Part shown: positions 1 through 10,302 of the stretch, piece by piece
How the letters are laid out: every line of letters begins with the position of its first letter
How positions within the stretch are numbered: the first letter of the stretch is position 1
DNA from: Saprospiraceae bacterium
Lineage (GTDB): Bacteria; Bacteroidota; Bacteroidia; Chitinophagales; Saprospiraceae
Length of the DNA: 64,000 bases
Assembly (NCBI GenBank): GCA_016714085.1
Contig: JADJNW010000015.1
Location: forward strand, 211,625-275,624
Reading direction: 5' to 3'
The notes under the pieces: generated by a model
The model's database searches: none
Told to the model about the DNA's origin: nothing
The model's input: only the letters and a program-made list of their open reading frames with translations
Position numbers and translations under genes: made by a program

Positions 1-1
1 G

Positions 2-1357
2 GTGAGTGGCAATTTTACTGTTCGAACCATTGTAGCTGAAAATAATAATGTTTACTGGTTGGGTACATCGCATGGCTTATTAAAATATTATTTGAATGCA
101 GATAAAACGCATGAACCTAGCGTTATTAGAGTTGATTTAGGCAAAGTGCCGATTGATGAACCCATCCAAGCGCTTCATTTTTCAGATGATGGTGTTTTGT
201 GGATTGCAACTCCTGGCGGGTTGCTTGCTTACGATGGTCAGTCCGCGTTATTGTACGATCAATCCAGTGGCTTGCCGAGCAATAATCTTTCTGAACAAGG
301 GCTATTATTTGATTTTGATAATAATCTTTGGATGGGCACTTCCAGAGGGCTGGCACTTTTTCGTCGCAATAATTCCTCGAATAGTATTACACCAAAACCT
401 GTATTTACTTCATTAAAAGTAAATGGAATCAAGCGATCATTTACTTCTAATGAGGAATTATCCTTGCCTGCTAAATCAAATATCGAAGTTACTTATCTGG
501 CACTTTCTTTTCCTTCCGAAAGACTTCAGTATCAAACTCGGCTGATCGGGCAGGATACTTCGGCCTGGTCGTCTTTGGATCGTGAAAACGGTATTATTTT
601 ACCTTCTTTGGCTCCGGGCAAATATATTCTTGAGGTAAGAGCACAACAGCATGGCGGCTTTTTGTGGAGTGAGCCTAATTCCTTTAGTTTTGAAGTGACC
701 AGCATTTGGTATCAAAAATGGTGGGCAGTCTCCTTATTTCTCATGGCTTTTTCGCTATTCTTAGTGGGCTTAGTGCGTGTCTATAATTGGCAATTATTAC
801 AGCAAAAAAAGCGTCTGGAAGCTATTGTAGCAGCGCGTACAGCTGAAATCAACAAACAAAAAAATCAGATTATTGAACAAAATGAGCGTTATCGCCAACT
901 TAAAGAAAAGCAACTTCGCGAGCAAATAGAATATAAAAACAAACAACTAACGATTTATACGCTTCACCTTATCCAAAAAAATGAATCGCTTAAAGAATTG
1001 CAATTGGAACTAAATAAAGCTATTCGCCAATCTGATCGTAAAGACAAATCGGAGCTTCGGCAATATATTTCTATGATCGATTACAGCTTTCGCAAAGATG
1101 AAGAATGGGAAAAGTTTAAGCTTTATTTTGAAAATGTGTATGCTGGCTTTTTTGAAAGTTTATTGGAACAACATCCTCATTTATCTCAACAAGAGCTGCG
1201 CCTCTGTGCTTTGATTCGCCTTAATTTATCTATTCAAGAAATTGCTACTATCCTCGGAATTTCTGCTGAAAGCGTCAAAACTGCTCGGTCGCGCTTGCGT
1301 AAGCGTATGGATTTATCGTCCCAGGAAACTCTAGTGGATCATATTATGCAGCTTTAG
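2..1357 (+). CDS. Propeller / Y_Y_Y / LuxR-HTH transmembrane regulator (5' end outside window)
   Basis: This is the C-terminal 451 residues of a membrane sensor-regulator; its start lies upstream of the window. The visible part opens with the last blades of a two-component-regulator propeller (repeats of the type xLWIATPGGLLAYDG and NLWMGTSRGLALF). A Y_Y_Y immunoglobulin-like domain follows at roughly 135-232, then one membrane segment near 238-260, a long charged coiled coil, and a LuxR/GerE-like helix-turn-helix at about 395-445 (SIQEIATILGISAESVKTARS). There is no histidine kinase or receiver domain, so it would act directly on DNA from the membrane, as in other Bacteroidota proteins of this architecture. 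It ends 229 bp before a SusC gene on the same strand. By context it is the likely activator of the starch locus, which is an inference. Confidence 0.85.
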   Translation: MSGNFTVRTIVAENNNVYWLGTSHGLLKYYLNADKTHEPSVIRVDLGKVPIDEPIQALHFSDDGVLWIATPGGLLAYDGQSALLYDQSSGLPSNNLSEQGLLFDFDNNLWMGTSRGLALFRRNNSSNSITPKPVFTSLKVNGIKRSFTSNEELSLPAKSNIEVTYLALSFPSERLQYQTRLIGQDTSAWSSLDRENGIILPSLAPGKYILEVRAQQHGGFLWSEPNSFSFEVTSIWYQKWWAVSLFLMAFSLFLVGLVRVYNWQLLQQKKRLEAIVAARTAEINKQKNQIIEQNERYRQLKEKQLREQIEYKNKQLTIYTLHLIQKNESLKELQLELNKAIRQSDRKDKSELRQYISMIDYSFRKDEEWEKFKLYFENVYAGFFESLLEQHPHLSQQELRLCALIRLNLSIQEIATILGISAESVKTARSRLRKRMDLSSQETLVDHIMQL

Positions 1358-1414
1358 TAAAAAAAGAGTTTTTAGCTAAAATAAAGGTGATATAAATCAT
1401 CTTTTTGATAAATT

Positions 1415-1427
1415 ATTGATTATCAAT
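1415..1427. promoter_or_regulatory. Small palindrome in the SusC leader, possible operator
   Basis: ATTGAT-T-ATCAAT is a perfect 13-bp palindrome about 42 bp upstream of the -33 box at 1469. Similar TGATA/TATCA words recur nearby (1389-1400, 1441-1447). It could be the binding site of the upstream LuxR-type regulator, but AT-rich DNA produces such palindromes by chance. Confidence 0.25.
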
Positions 1428-1468
1428 GCTTTAATCAACTTTGATAACCTTTTGTCAACCTTAAAAAC

Positions 1469-1499
1469 TTTGTTATCCCATTTTCAGCCTATAAATTTG
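1469..1499 (+). promoter_or_regulatory. Bacteroidota primary-sigma promoter of the starch locus
   Basis: TTTG at 1469-1472, a spacer of exactly 19 bp, then TAAATTTG at 1492-1499. This is a complete match to the Bacteroidota consensus TTTG-N19-TAnnTTTG. It lies 88 bp upstream of the susC start codon and probably drives susC, susD and susE/F. Confidence 0.7.
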
Positions 1500-1586
1500 A
1501 GCATATTCGATTTTACCAAGTAAAGTTTTGTTGTTGGTATTTAATCGGAGGAATCATATTGATTTAATAACCTGAATGTTTAGTTT

Positions 1587-4500
1587 ATGAAACTGAAAGC
1601 TAAGTTTTTGTATGGCTGTTGGCTGATCGCCGTGGTGCTGCTTTGCAGCAATGCAGCATTTGCCCAGCGAACTATCACCGGTACGATTACCGATGCTCAG
1701 AGTAAAGAACCTTTAATCGGTGCTAATATCCTGGTAGTGGGAACTAGTATCGGTGGGATTTCTGACATCGATGGAACTTATTCCCTGCAGATACCTGCGG
1801 GCGCTACTGAACTTGAGTTTTCTTACACGGGCTATACTGCCCAGCGTATTGCAATTGGTGCTTCTAATGTGATAGACGTGTTGCTTCAAGCCGGAGAAGT
1901 ACTCGACGAGATAGTGGTTATTGGTTACGGTACGGTTAAAAAAGAAGATGCAACGGGGGCGGTAAACGCTATTTCCAGTAAGAATTTTAATAAGGGTGCG
2001 ATTGTATCGCCCGATCAATTAATTACTGGCAAAGTTGCAGGCGTGCAGATCACTTCCAACAGTGGAGAGCCTGGAGGTCAAACTTCCGTGCGCATTCGCG
2101 GAGGTACTTCGGTTAATGCTAGTAACGAGCCGCTTTATGTTATCGATGGAGTGCCCATCGACAATGCTCCCCATAACCCTGGTGGTTTTTCTTCAGGGCG
2201 TAATCCTTTGAACTTCCTCAATCCTAATGATATTGAGACCTTCACCGTCTTGAAAGATGCTTCCGCAACAGCAATCTATGGTTCTCGTGGTGCTAATGGT
2301 GTTATTATCATTACCACTAAAAAAGGTAAAGCTGGCGAAAGAAGTCGCCTTACTTATGATGGTTATTACAATACGGCGGAGTTTGCTGGTGAACCTGATG
2401 TATTTGGTGAACAGGATTTTAGGAATTTGGTGACATTCAAAGCGCCAGAAAGATTGGCTATTTTGGGAAACAATGACACCAATTGGTTTGACGAAGTGAC
2501 TCAAACTGCTAGTGGTCAAAGCCATAACCTGGGCTTCACAGGTGGTGGAGAAAATATGGGCTATCGACTTTCTGCGGGTTATCAAAGCCTGGAAGGAGTT
2601 GTTCGTGCATCCAAGACGGAGCGGACGAACTTTTCACTCAATTATAACCATTCTTTATTTGATAGTCGTTTGAATATCAATGCCAATATAAAAGGCTCAT
2701 TTACTAAAGATCAATATGATCCCAATGTGGGTGCTTCAGCTTCTAGTTTTGACCCGACCCAAGCAGTTTACGACCCTACCAATACAGCTTTTGGGGGTTA
2801 TTTTGAATATCCATTGCCTCAGTCTCCTCGCAACCCTGTTTCTTTCATTGAGCAGCAAGAGGATTTTGGTAAGAGCTTCCGCAATATTGGCAATCTCGAG
2901 TTTGACTACAAATTCAATGACTTTGTGCCGGGCCTGACTGCTAAATTGAATCTGGGATATGATATCAATAACGGAGAACGCAAGCGTTTCCAGCCTACAA
3001 CGCTTTCGCGGCCACCTTTCACCAATTACACCGGTGAGCTCCGCAGAGAAAACTTTACCCGACTCAACACTTTGTTGGATGCTTATTTGAATTATAATCG
3101 TTCATTTGGCTCAGACCACAGACTGGATTTCACGGCTGGTTATTCTTATCAGAATTTTTATAACGAATATCCGTCTTTCCGGGCATTTGATCTGACTACC
3201 GATATTTTCGGTTCGAATAGCACAGCACCTGCTACAGAATTTGAGGCATTTAATAGCGTGGTTGAGAATCGCTTGATTTCTTTCTTTGGTAGAGCGAATT
3301 ACTCATTCCAAGACAAGTATTTATTGACAGTGACGGTGCGCCGCGACGGTTCAACGCGCTTTGGTGAGAATAATCGCTGGGGTACGTTCCCATCGGCTGC
3401 TTTTGCTTGGAGAATTATGCAGGAAGACTTTGCAGAAAGCTTATCTTCAACATTTTCTGACCTAAAATTGCGCTTGGGCTATGGGATTACTGGTAACCAA
3501 GAAATCGGGGATTTCCGGTACTTGCCGACTTATTCTTTTGAGCGATGCGAGGGCACGGTATCAATTTGGGAATGAATTTGTGACGACAGCCCGCCCAAAT
3601 GGCTACGATCCAAACCTGAAATGGGAAGAAACTTCTTCATATAACATTGGTTTAGATTTTGGCTTTTTGAATGGCAAGATCAATGGTACCATAGATTATT
3701 ATTATAAAAAGACAAAGGACTTACTTTTCACGGTGAATGTACCGGCAGGTACAAATCTTACCGACCGCGTCTTGACCAATATTGGCTCTGTTGAGAATCA
3801 AGGTGTGGAATTGACCTTGAATGCCTTTGTAATTGACAAACCAGATTTCTCTTGGAATGTATCTTTCAATGGCGCGCATAATACCAATAAAATTTTGGCG
3901 ATTGATCAAGTAAGCACGGCTGGTATTCTCACTGGAGGCATTTCTGGCGGTGTTGGTAATAATGTTCAAATTCTGCAAGTGGGTCAGCCAATCAATGCAT
4001 TTTATGTATTTGAGCATAAAAAAGGCGCTGATGGCAATCCATTACCCGACGGCGTAGATAATAACGAAGATGGTACAGTAGATTTAAAGGATATTTATGT
4101 AGATACCAATAAAGATGGCAAGGTCGACGATTTTGACAAGCGCCCACTTGAAAAACCTGCGCCTAATATTGTTTTAGGAATTGGTTCTCAGCTCAGTTTC
4201 AAAAACTTTGACTTAAACTTCACACTTCGCAGCAATATTGGTAATTATATTTACAACAACAACGCTTCTAATTACGGTTATTACGATCGGATTGATGAGC
4301 GCCCAGGTTTTGTAAACAATGTGCATACTTCGGTGCTGATTTCAAATTATGAGCGTCCGCAATATTTCTCCGATTTCTATGTAGAAGATGCTTCCTTCCT
4401 AAGATTGGATAATATTACACTGGGTTATTCTTTTGATAAATTGGGCAATAATCGCAACCTGCGCTTATATGTAACCGGGCAAAACCTGTTCGTATTTACC

Positions 4501-4599
4501 AATTATACAGGCTTGGATCCTGAGGTCGGAAACGGTATTGATAATAATCCTTATCCGAGATCGCGTGCTTTTATCTTTGGCTTGAGTCTTGGTTTGTAA
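1587..4599 (+). CDS. susC: SusC-like TonB-dependent receptor, starch locus (single frameshift near 3540)
   Basis: This is an outer-membrane TonB-dependent transporter that would import maltooligosaccharides together with the SusD lid. A signal peptide ending AFAQ is followed by a CarboxypepD_reg-like domain (ITGTITDAQSKEPLIGANIL), the plug (VIGYGTVKKEDATGAV, then LYVIDGVPID and TAIYGSRGANGVIIITTKKG) and a long beta barrel that ends in an aromatic-rich strand (FIFGLSLGL). The frame that starts at 1587 stops at 3575. The barrel continues in the next frame from about 3540 (DARARYQFGNEF onward) to 4599. One extra base in TTTTGAGC explains this; the repaired protein is about 1003 residues, normal for SusC. 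I treat it as a functional gene with a probable sequence error. susD starts 40 bp downstream. Confidence 0.88.
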
Positions 4600-4638
4600 A
4601 TGAACACTTTGTTAACTTTTTAATCAAAAGTTGATTTT

Positions 4639-6211
4639 ATGAAAAACATTATAAATATTTTATTCATATTAATACTGGTGCTAGTGTCGAGTTGTACAGA
4701 CCTTGACTTACAGCCGCAAAGTAGCACTACTCCTGATGTACTTTTCCAGGATGAATCTTCTTATCGGTCTTTCATTGCAAAAGTATATGCTGGATTGGCA
4801 GTGACTGGACAACAAGGCCCTGCCGGGCAAGCGGATATTTCCAGTTTGGATGAAGGTTTTTCTAATTATCTGCGTCAATATTGGCAATTGCAAGAATTGA
4901 CTACAGATGAAGCCGTGATTGGCTGGGGGGATGAAGGCTTGCCTGACTTGCATGCTCATACCTGGACTTCTGCTAATCAATTTGTTCGGGCGATGTACTA
5001 TCGCATCTTCTTCCAAGTTTCGCTTGCTAATGAGTTTTTGCGTGAATCGACAGATGATAAGCTGGATGCAAGAAAAGTAAGCGCAGCTACCCAGGAAAAA
5101 GTCAAAGCGTATCGTGCGGAGGCTCGGTTTTTGAGAGCATTGAGCTACTGGCATGCCATAGATATGCTAGGCGATGTGCCATTTTATACTGAAGAATCCA
5201 GCTTTGGTTCTGAACCACCTGCACAAGCTAGTCGGGCTACTATTTTTGAATTTATCGCTAAAGAATTGAGCGAAATTGAAAATGAAATGTTGCCTCCTGG
5301 CACTAATGAGTACGGAAGAGCCGATCGCGCTGCTGTATGGATGTTGCAAGCAAAATTGTACTTGAATGCTGAAGTGTATACTGGTAAAGCCGAATATACT
5401 AGCTGCATCGATGCTTGTAAAAAGGTGATTAATTCTGGAGCTTATAGTCTGCAAGATACTTATAGGATGCTCTTTATGACGGATAACAACACCTCGAATG
5501 AGCTCATTTGGGCAATTCCTTTCGATGGTAAGAGCACTCAAACCTGGGGTGGCATGACTTATTTAGTACACGCTCCGGTAGGTGGCAGCATGGTAGGATC
5601 GGATTATGGCATCAACGGTGGATGGAATGGTTTGAGAACTACTAAAGTATTAGTTGATTTATTCCCAGATGCGACTGGGCAAGTAGACGAACGGGCTATT
5701 TTCTATACAAATGGTCAATCTAAAGAAATCGATGCCATTAGCAATTTCAATGATGGCTACGCTGTTCCGAAATATACCAATGTTTCCTCAGAAGGTGTAC
5801 CTGGTGCTGATCTGGATCACCCCGATACCGATTTCCCGATTTTCCGTCTGGCAGATGCTTTTCTCATGTATGCTGAGGCAGTATTGAGAGGCGGCACAGG
5901 TGGTGATCGCGCTACTGCTGTAAGTTTGATCAATCAATTGAGAGAAAGAGCATACAATAATACCACTGGCAATATCACAGATGCCCAATTAACATTGGAT
6001 TTCATTTTGAATGAAAGAGCGCGTGAATTATACTGGGAAGGGCATCGCCGTACCGATTTGGTTCGCTTTAACCAATTTACCGTTAACGGGATTTCCCTGG
6101 AAAGGCGGTGTGAAAGAAGGTAAGACCACTGAGGCTTATCGCAATTTGTTGCCAATTCCTGCTTCGGAAATTTTGGCGAATCCTAAATTGAATCAAAATC
6201 AAGGTTATTGA
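4639..6211 (+). CDS. susD: SusD/RagB-like nutrient-binding lipoprotein, starch locus (frameshift near 6085-6105)
   Basis: This is a surface lipoprotein that caps SusC and binds glycan. The lipobox LVSSC lies at residues 15-19, followed by the N-terminal SusD helices (DLDLQPQSSTTPDVLF), the TPR-like core (YRAEARFLRALSYWHAIDMLGDVP) and the conserved C-terminal elements (NERARELYWEGHRRTDLVRF). The frame from 4639 runs out at 6123 in LERRCERR. The true end (PWKGGVKEG, LLPIPASEI, NPKLNQNQGY) is in another frame and finishes at 6211. One inserted base between about 6085 and 6105 reconciles them and gives about 523 residues. NQNPGY-like termini are typical of SusD, so the repaired end is convincing. 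The next gene starts 36 bp downstream, consistent with one operon. Confidence 0.88.
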
Positions 6212-6247
6212 TTTTCAACATTTTAATTTAATCTAATCTTTGAAAAG

Positions 6248-8107
6248 ATGAAAAACATTATAAAAATAGGTTCTCTGTTGCTCATAGCGATTTCTATTTT
6301 TTCTTGTCGTCCGGAAGAAATAGATATTGCAGGGCTAACTGATTTTCCGCCGGGTATCTTGAGCGTAAGCCCTGCTAATAATAGCAAAGTGGTTAAGGGG
6401 GATTTTGATGTAGTTGTGAAATTTGTGGATGGTACTACTTCACCGCTTGCTAATGCTATTCTTATTCTGAAAGACCCTGCTGGAACGCAGTTGGCAAAAG
6501 CCGATCAAAACATCTCTGGTACAGCTGATTCATTAGTTATTAAAGGTTCTACCTTTAATGCTGCTAATTTGGCGATTGCCAAGGGTTATACAATTGAGAT
6601 TACAGTAACAGATGTCAATCAGAAAACTCAGACCAGTAAAGTAACTTTTGAGATATCTGCATTGCCTTTTGCCGCAAATCAAGATGAAATGTTCCTGGCA
6701 GGTAGCTTCAATGGTTGGGGTGCAGATCGTCTTACTTTGATAGCCGATAACACTTGGGAAATCAAAGGTATTTTGATGGATGGTGGTGAGTGGAAATTGA
6801 AAAACTGCGCCGATTGGTGTAAGGATGACTGGGGTGATTCAGATGGTGATGGCATTGTAGAATTGACTACAGGTGGAGGGGCAAACTCTGCTTCCAGTCC
6901 TTCTGGCTTAGTAAACTTTACCTGGAACGATCAAACACTGCGCTACACCATTACGCCTGCGGTAATTTATGCTACCAATATTAAAAGTCTGTATTTACTC
7001 GGTTCTTTCAATAATTATGAAGGTAGCGATTACAAATTCAACCTGGTTGCTGATAATACTTGGGTCTTGGATCAGATACAGTTGAAGCCAACCGACAAAT
7101 TCAAATTCTCGGAAGGCCCATTCTTTATGGGCAGAAACTGGGGTGATAATGAACACGATGGCAAAGCTGACGAATTTGGTACGAATATTTCATTAGCTAA
7201 TCTCCCATCCAATCAGGGGGAGGCTTTCTACAAGCTTACATTCAATGACAAAACGCTAGTTTACACCATCGAATTTATTAGATTCCCTTCCATCGGTATC
7301 ATCGGTTCTGCTACGCCGGGAGGCTGGGATTCTGATACCGATTTGACCGATAACGGCGATGGCACTTTTAGTTTATTGATTTCACTGACCGACGGCGAAG
7401 CCAAATTCCGCGCGAATGATTCTTGGGATACCAACTGGGGAGCGGCGGATTTCCCTTCTGGAATTGCCACACAGAATGGCCCGAATATTCCGGTGATTGC
7501 CGGTCTTTACAAAGTAACTTTTAATCCGGGAACCGGCGAATACAATTTCGTACCGGGCATCGGATCGGTTGGTATTAGTGGCTCGGCCACGCCGGGAGGC
7601 TGGGATTCTGACACCGATCTGGCCGATAACGGCGATGGCTCATACTCGATTGTCATCGGTTTGGGAGATGGCGAAGCCAAATTCAGGACCAACAATGCCT
7701 GGGATGACAACTGGGGCGCTGGTGATTTCCCATCTGGCATAGGTACCAAGAATGGCCCGAACATCCCGGTCACTGCCGGTATTTATGTAGTAACGTTCAA
7801 CCCAAGCACAGGCGCGTATAGCTTTGCCCCGGCAAGCATTGGTATCATTGGCTCGGCCACACCAGGTGGCTGGGATTCTGATACCAACATGACACCCAAT
7901 GCTTCAGAAATTGGGGTAGTAACGTTAACCATTGACCTGGTTAACGGTGAAGCAAAATTCCGCGCCAATGATGGCTGGGGCTGGAATTGGGGAGCCGCCG
8001 ACTTCCCATCGGGTACTGCCGTGGCCAACGGCCCGAATATCCCGGTAACAGCCGGCACTTATACTGTAAAATTCAACGTGAACACTGGTGCTTATTCTTT
8101 CCAATAA
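6248..8107 (+). CDS. SusE/SusF-like starch-binding outer-membrane lipoprotein with three tandem modules
   Basis: This is a 619-residue lipoprotein (lipobox IFSC, Cys near residue 20) that would bind starch at the cell surface. After an Ig-like domain at about 40-135 come two CBM-like modules of the SusE/SusF type (LAGSFNGWGADRLTLIADNTW near 149, LLGSFNNYEGSDYKFNLVADN near 249). Three almost identical modules of 89-92 residues follow, starting at bases 7292, 7568 and 7838. Each contains GSATPGGWDSDT, then GEAKFRxNxxWxxNWGAxDFPSG and GPNIPVxAGxYxVxFN. The Trp/Asn/Lys-rich FRANDxWxxNWG stretch resembles the sugar-contacting face of SusE/F modules. The gene follows susD by 36 bp and is closed by a strong terminator. 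Confidence 0.82.
   Translation: MKNIIKIGSLLLIAISIFSCRPEEIDIAGLTDFPPGILSVSPANNSKVVKGDFDVVVKFVDGTTSPLANAILILKDPAGTQLAKADQNISGTADSLVIKGSTFNAANLAIAKGYTIEITVTDVNQKTQTSKVTFEISALPFAANQDEMFLAGSFNGWGADRLTLIADNTWEIKGILMDGGEWKLKNCADWCKDDWGDSDGDGIVELTTGGGANSASSPSGLVNFTWNDQTLRYTITPAVIYATNIKSLYLLGSFNNYEGSDYKFNLVADNTWVLDQIQLKPTDKFKFSEGPFFMGRNWGDNEHDGKADEFGTNISLANLPSNQGEAFYKLTFNDKTLVYTIEFIRFPSIGIIGSATPGGWDSDTDLTDNGDGTFSLLISLTDGEAKFRANDSWDTNWGAADFPSGIATQNGPNIPVIAGLYKVTFNPGTGEYNFVPGIGSVGISGSATPGGWDSDTDLADNGDGSYSIVIGLGDGEAKFRTNNAWDDNWGAGDFPSGIGTKNGPNIPVTAGIYVVTFNPSTGAYSFAPASIGIIGSATPGGWDSDTNMTPNASEIGVVTLTIDLVNGEAKFRANDGWGWNWGAADFPSGTAVANGPNIPVTAGTYTVKFNVNTGAYSFQ
7292..8104 (+). repeat. Three tandem in-frame repeats of ~270 bp
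   Basis: The repeat units are 7292-7567, 7568-7837 and 7838-8104. They encode near-identical SusE/F modules and remain similar at DNA level (for example TCGGCCACGCCGGGAGGCTG occurs with one or two changes in the units). The stretch is visibly richer in G+C than its surroundings. Confidence 0.85.
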
Positions 8108-8154
8108 GATACACTTGAATGATTTGCAGATATTCAGTTTCATATTTTAAAAGG

Positions 8155-8195
8155 AAGGGACTAGCCCATTTTAATGCGGTGTAGTCCCTTTTTTT
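8155..8195 (+). terminator. Intrinsic terminator of the SusCDE operon
   Basis: AAGGGACTA (8155-8163) pairs with TAGTCCCTT (8182-8190), and the stem runs into a T tract to 8195. It lies 48 bp after the SusE/F-like stop codon. Confidence 0.8.
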
Positions 8196-8268
8196 AAAAG
8201 GAATGAAAGGATTATTTAGCGAGCAATTACGTTGATAATCAGGAATAAACGCTTAAAATTTTATTTGT

Positions 8269-8276
8269 TACTTTTG
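8269..8276 (+). promoter_or_regulatory. Candidate -7 box for the amylase gene
   Basis: TACTTTTG matches TAnnTTTG, 49 bp upstream of the preferred start codons. No good TTTG is seen 19 bp further upstream, so the call is tentative. Confidence 0.35.
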
Positions 8277-8324
8277 CTAAAGCAAACAAACATAAACCAG
8301 AAGCTTAATCGAAAATTGATGGTA

Positions 8325-10178
8325 ATGAAACTACTAAAAGCATCCCTAACGGTATTATTTTTATTATTTATTAGCAATTTATTGGCAACAAATACCGCCG
8401 TAGAGCGCGTGGAGCCTGCATTCTGGTGGGTCGGCATGAAAAATCCACGCCTACAACCTTTAATTCATGGTAAAGATATTGCAACATTACAACCTGTTAT
8501 TACATATAAAGGCGTTCGGATAGAACAAGTAATTAAAGTTGAAAGCCCTAATTATCTTTTTATTAATTTACTATTAACGGATAATCATAACTCAGCAAAT
8601 TTTGATATTGATTTTCAAAAAGATGGAAAATCAGTCCAAAAATATAATTATCGCCTCTTAGCGCGTGAAAAAGGCTCTGCCGAACGACAGGGTTTTAATA
8701 CTTCCGATGTAATGTATTTGATTACCCCTGACCGTTTTGTAAATGGCGACCCCGGCAATGATAATGTAACGGGCATGAAAGAAAAAGCCAATCGCGCTTT
8801 TCAAGGCGGGCGGCACGGCGGCGATATTGCAGGCATGATTAATAGCTTGGACTATATCAAAGACCTTGGTTTTACTGCACTCTGGATCAATCCGGTGCTT
8901 GAAAATGATCAGCCAACTTATTCCTATCATGGTTATTCTACGACCGATTTTTATAAAGTAGATGCCCGTTTCGGGACAAATGAAGATTATCAAAGACTAA
9001 GTCGATTGGCACAGGAAAAAGGTATTAAACTTATTATGGATATGATTGTCAATCACTGCGGCTCCGAGCATTGGTGGATGAAGGATTTGCCGACTTCGGA
9101 TTGGATTAATTTTGATAATAAATTTGTAAATACGAATCATAGAAAGCCCACGATTCAAGACCCTTACACCTCGCAATACGATTATAAAAAATTTGTAGAT
9201 GGCTGGTTTGTAGAAACGATGCCCGATTTGAATCAGCGCAATCCCTTGATGGCTACTTATTTGATTCAAAATAGCATCTGGTGGACGGAATACTTAGGAT
9301 TGGCGGGCATTCGCATGGATACCTATCCTTATCCTGACAAAGATTTTATGACCGAATGGACTTGCCAGATGATGCAGGAATACCCCAATTTTAATATCGT
9401 AGGGGAGGAGTGGGTCGGCAATCCGGCGCTCGTGGCGCATTGGCAACGCGGTAAAGTAAATAAAAATGGTTACATATCATGTTTGCCGAGTTTGATGGAT
9501 TTTCCATTACAAGAATCATTGCGGCGAGCCTTGGGCAGTAATGATCCTGGTGCTTGGAATGCTTCTTATGAAATGCTGGCGATGGATTTTTTATACGCCG
9601 ATCCATTTAATTTAGTTATTTTTCCTGATAATCATGATATGGATCGTTTTTACATGCAAGTAAATGAAGATTTTAATTTATTTAAACTTGGAATCGTTTA
9701 TAATCTTACCATGCGCGGCGTTCCACAATTATATTATGGTACAGAAATCTTGATGTCCAATTCTTCGCATCCTGGCGATCATGGCATCATTCGCACCGAT
9801 TTTCCCGGCGGCTGGAAAGATGATGCAATAAATGCTTTTACGAATAAAGGACTGAACGACAAACAAATAGCTGCGAAAAATTTTATAAAAAAACTGGCTA
9901 CCTGGCGCAAAACAGCCAATGTCATTCATCATGGAAAATTGATGCATTTTGCTCCTGAAAACGGGGTGTATGTTTACTTTCGATATAATGATTTACAAAA
10001 TATTATGATTGTGCTAAATAAAAATGAACAAAATCAAACGCTGGACTTATCAAAATTTGCCGAAATTATTAAAGATTATAAAAAAGGCAAGGATATTATT
10101 AGCGATCAAGAATTCATACTTGATGGAAAACTAAGCATTTCCGCCAAGACACCTTTGGTGTTGGTTCTCGAAAAATAA
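8325..10178 (+). CDS. GH13 cyclomaltodextrinase/neopullulanase-like alpha-amylase
   Basis: This secreted glycoside hydrolase would cut maltodextrins after uptake, probably in the periplasm as SusA does. The open frame extends to 8232, but I choose ATG 8325 (or 8319, two codons earlier) because it opens the signal peptide MKLLKASLTVLFLLFISN. The N-terminal domain (VEPAFWWVGMKNPRLQPLIHG) is the cyclomaltodextrinase N-domain. The catalytic barrel shows MYLITPDRFVNGD, DMIVNHCG (region I), GIRMDTYPY (region II, nucleophile Asp), GEEWVG (region III, acid Glu) and FPDNHDMDR (region IV). A small C-terminal beta domain closes the 617-residue protein. It lies between two terminators, so it is transcribed separately from susCDE but belongs functionally to the same locus. 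Confidence 0.88.
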   Translation: MKLLKASLTVLFLLFISNLLATNTAVERVEPAFWWVGMKNPRLQPLIHGKDIATLQPVITYKGVRIEQVIKVESPNYLFINLLLTDNHNSANFDIDFQKDGKSVQKYNYRLLAREKGSAERQGFNTSDVMYLITPDRFVNGDPGNDNVTGMKEKANRAFQGGRHGGDIAGMINSLDYIKDLGFTALWINPVLENDQPTYSYHGYSTTDFYKVDARFGTNEDYQRLSRLAQEKGIKLIMDMIVNHCGSEHWWMKDLPTSDWINFDNKFVNTNHRKPTIQDPYTSQYDYKKFVDGWFVETMPDLNQRNPLMATYLIQNSIWWTEYLGLAGIRMDTYPYPDKDFMTEWTCQMMQEYPNFNIVGEEWVGNPALVAHWQRGKVNKNGYISCLPSLMDFPLQESLRRALGSNDPGAWNASYEMLAMDFLYADPFNLVIFPDNHDMDRFYMQVNEDFNLFKLGIVYNLTMRGVPQLYYGTEILMSNSSHPGDHGIIRTDFPGGWKDDAINAFTNKGLNDKQIAAKNFIKKLATWRKTANVIHHGKLMHFAPENGVYVYFRYNDLQNIMIVLNKNEQNQTLDLSKFAEIIKDYKKGKDIISDQEFILDGKLSISAKTPLVLVLEK

Positions 10179-10202
10179 ATTGTACTAAATACAATTACAT
10201 TG

Positions 10203-10236
10203 AAAAAGCTCAACGGAAATGACTGTTGGGCTTTTT
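10203..10236 (+). terminator. Intrinsic terminator after the amylase gene
   Basis: AAAAAGCTCAAC (10203-10214) pairs with GTTGGGCTTTTT (10225-10236) around a 10-base loop, 25 bp after the stop codon. More Ts follow. Confidence 0.75.
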
Positions 10237-10302
10237 GCTTTTTCCTGAAATCTGCTATCTTTCCTTTCGTATTATTTTCACCAAACTCTATTCAATTAAA
10301 AG

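Noticed and set aside
3481..3600. Programmed ribosomal frameshift in the first SusC gene
   Set aside because: No slippery heptamer or downstream structure is obvious, and similar single-base indels split many unrelated genes here, including rpmA. Sequence error is simpler.
6011..6211. Separate small gene after SusD
   Set aside because: Its sequence is the conserved C-terminus of SusD in a shifted frame.
7261..8143. Long minus-strand open frames opposite the SusE/F-like gene
   Set aside because: They are shadows produced by the repeated G+C-rich modules on the plus strand; they have no start context and their peptides repeat in step with the modules.
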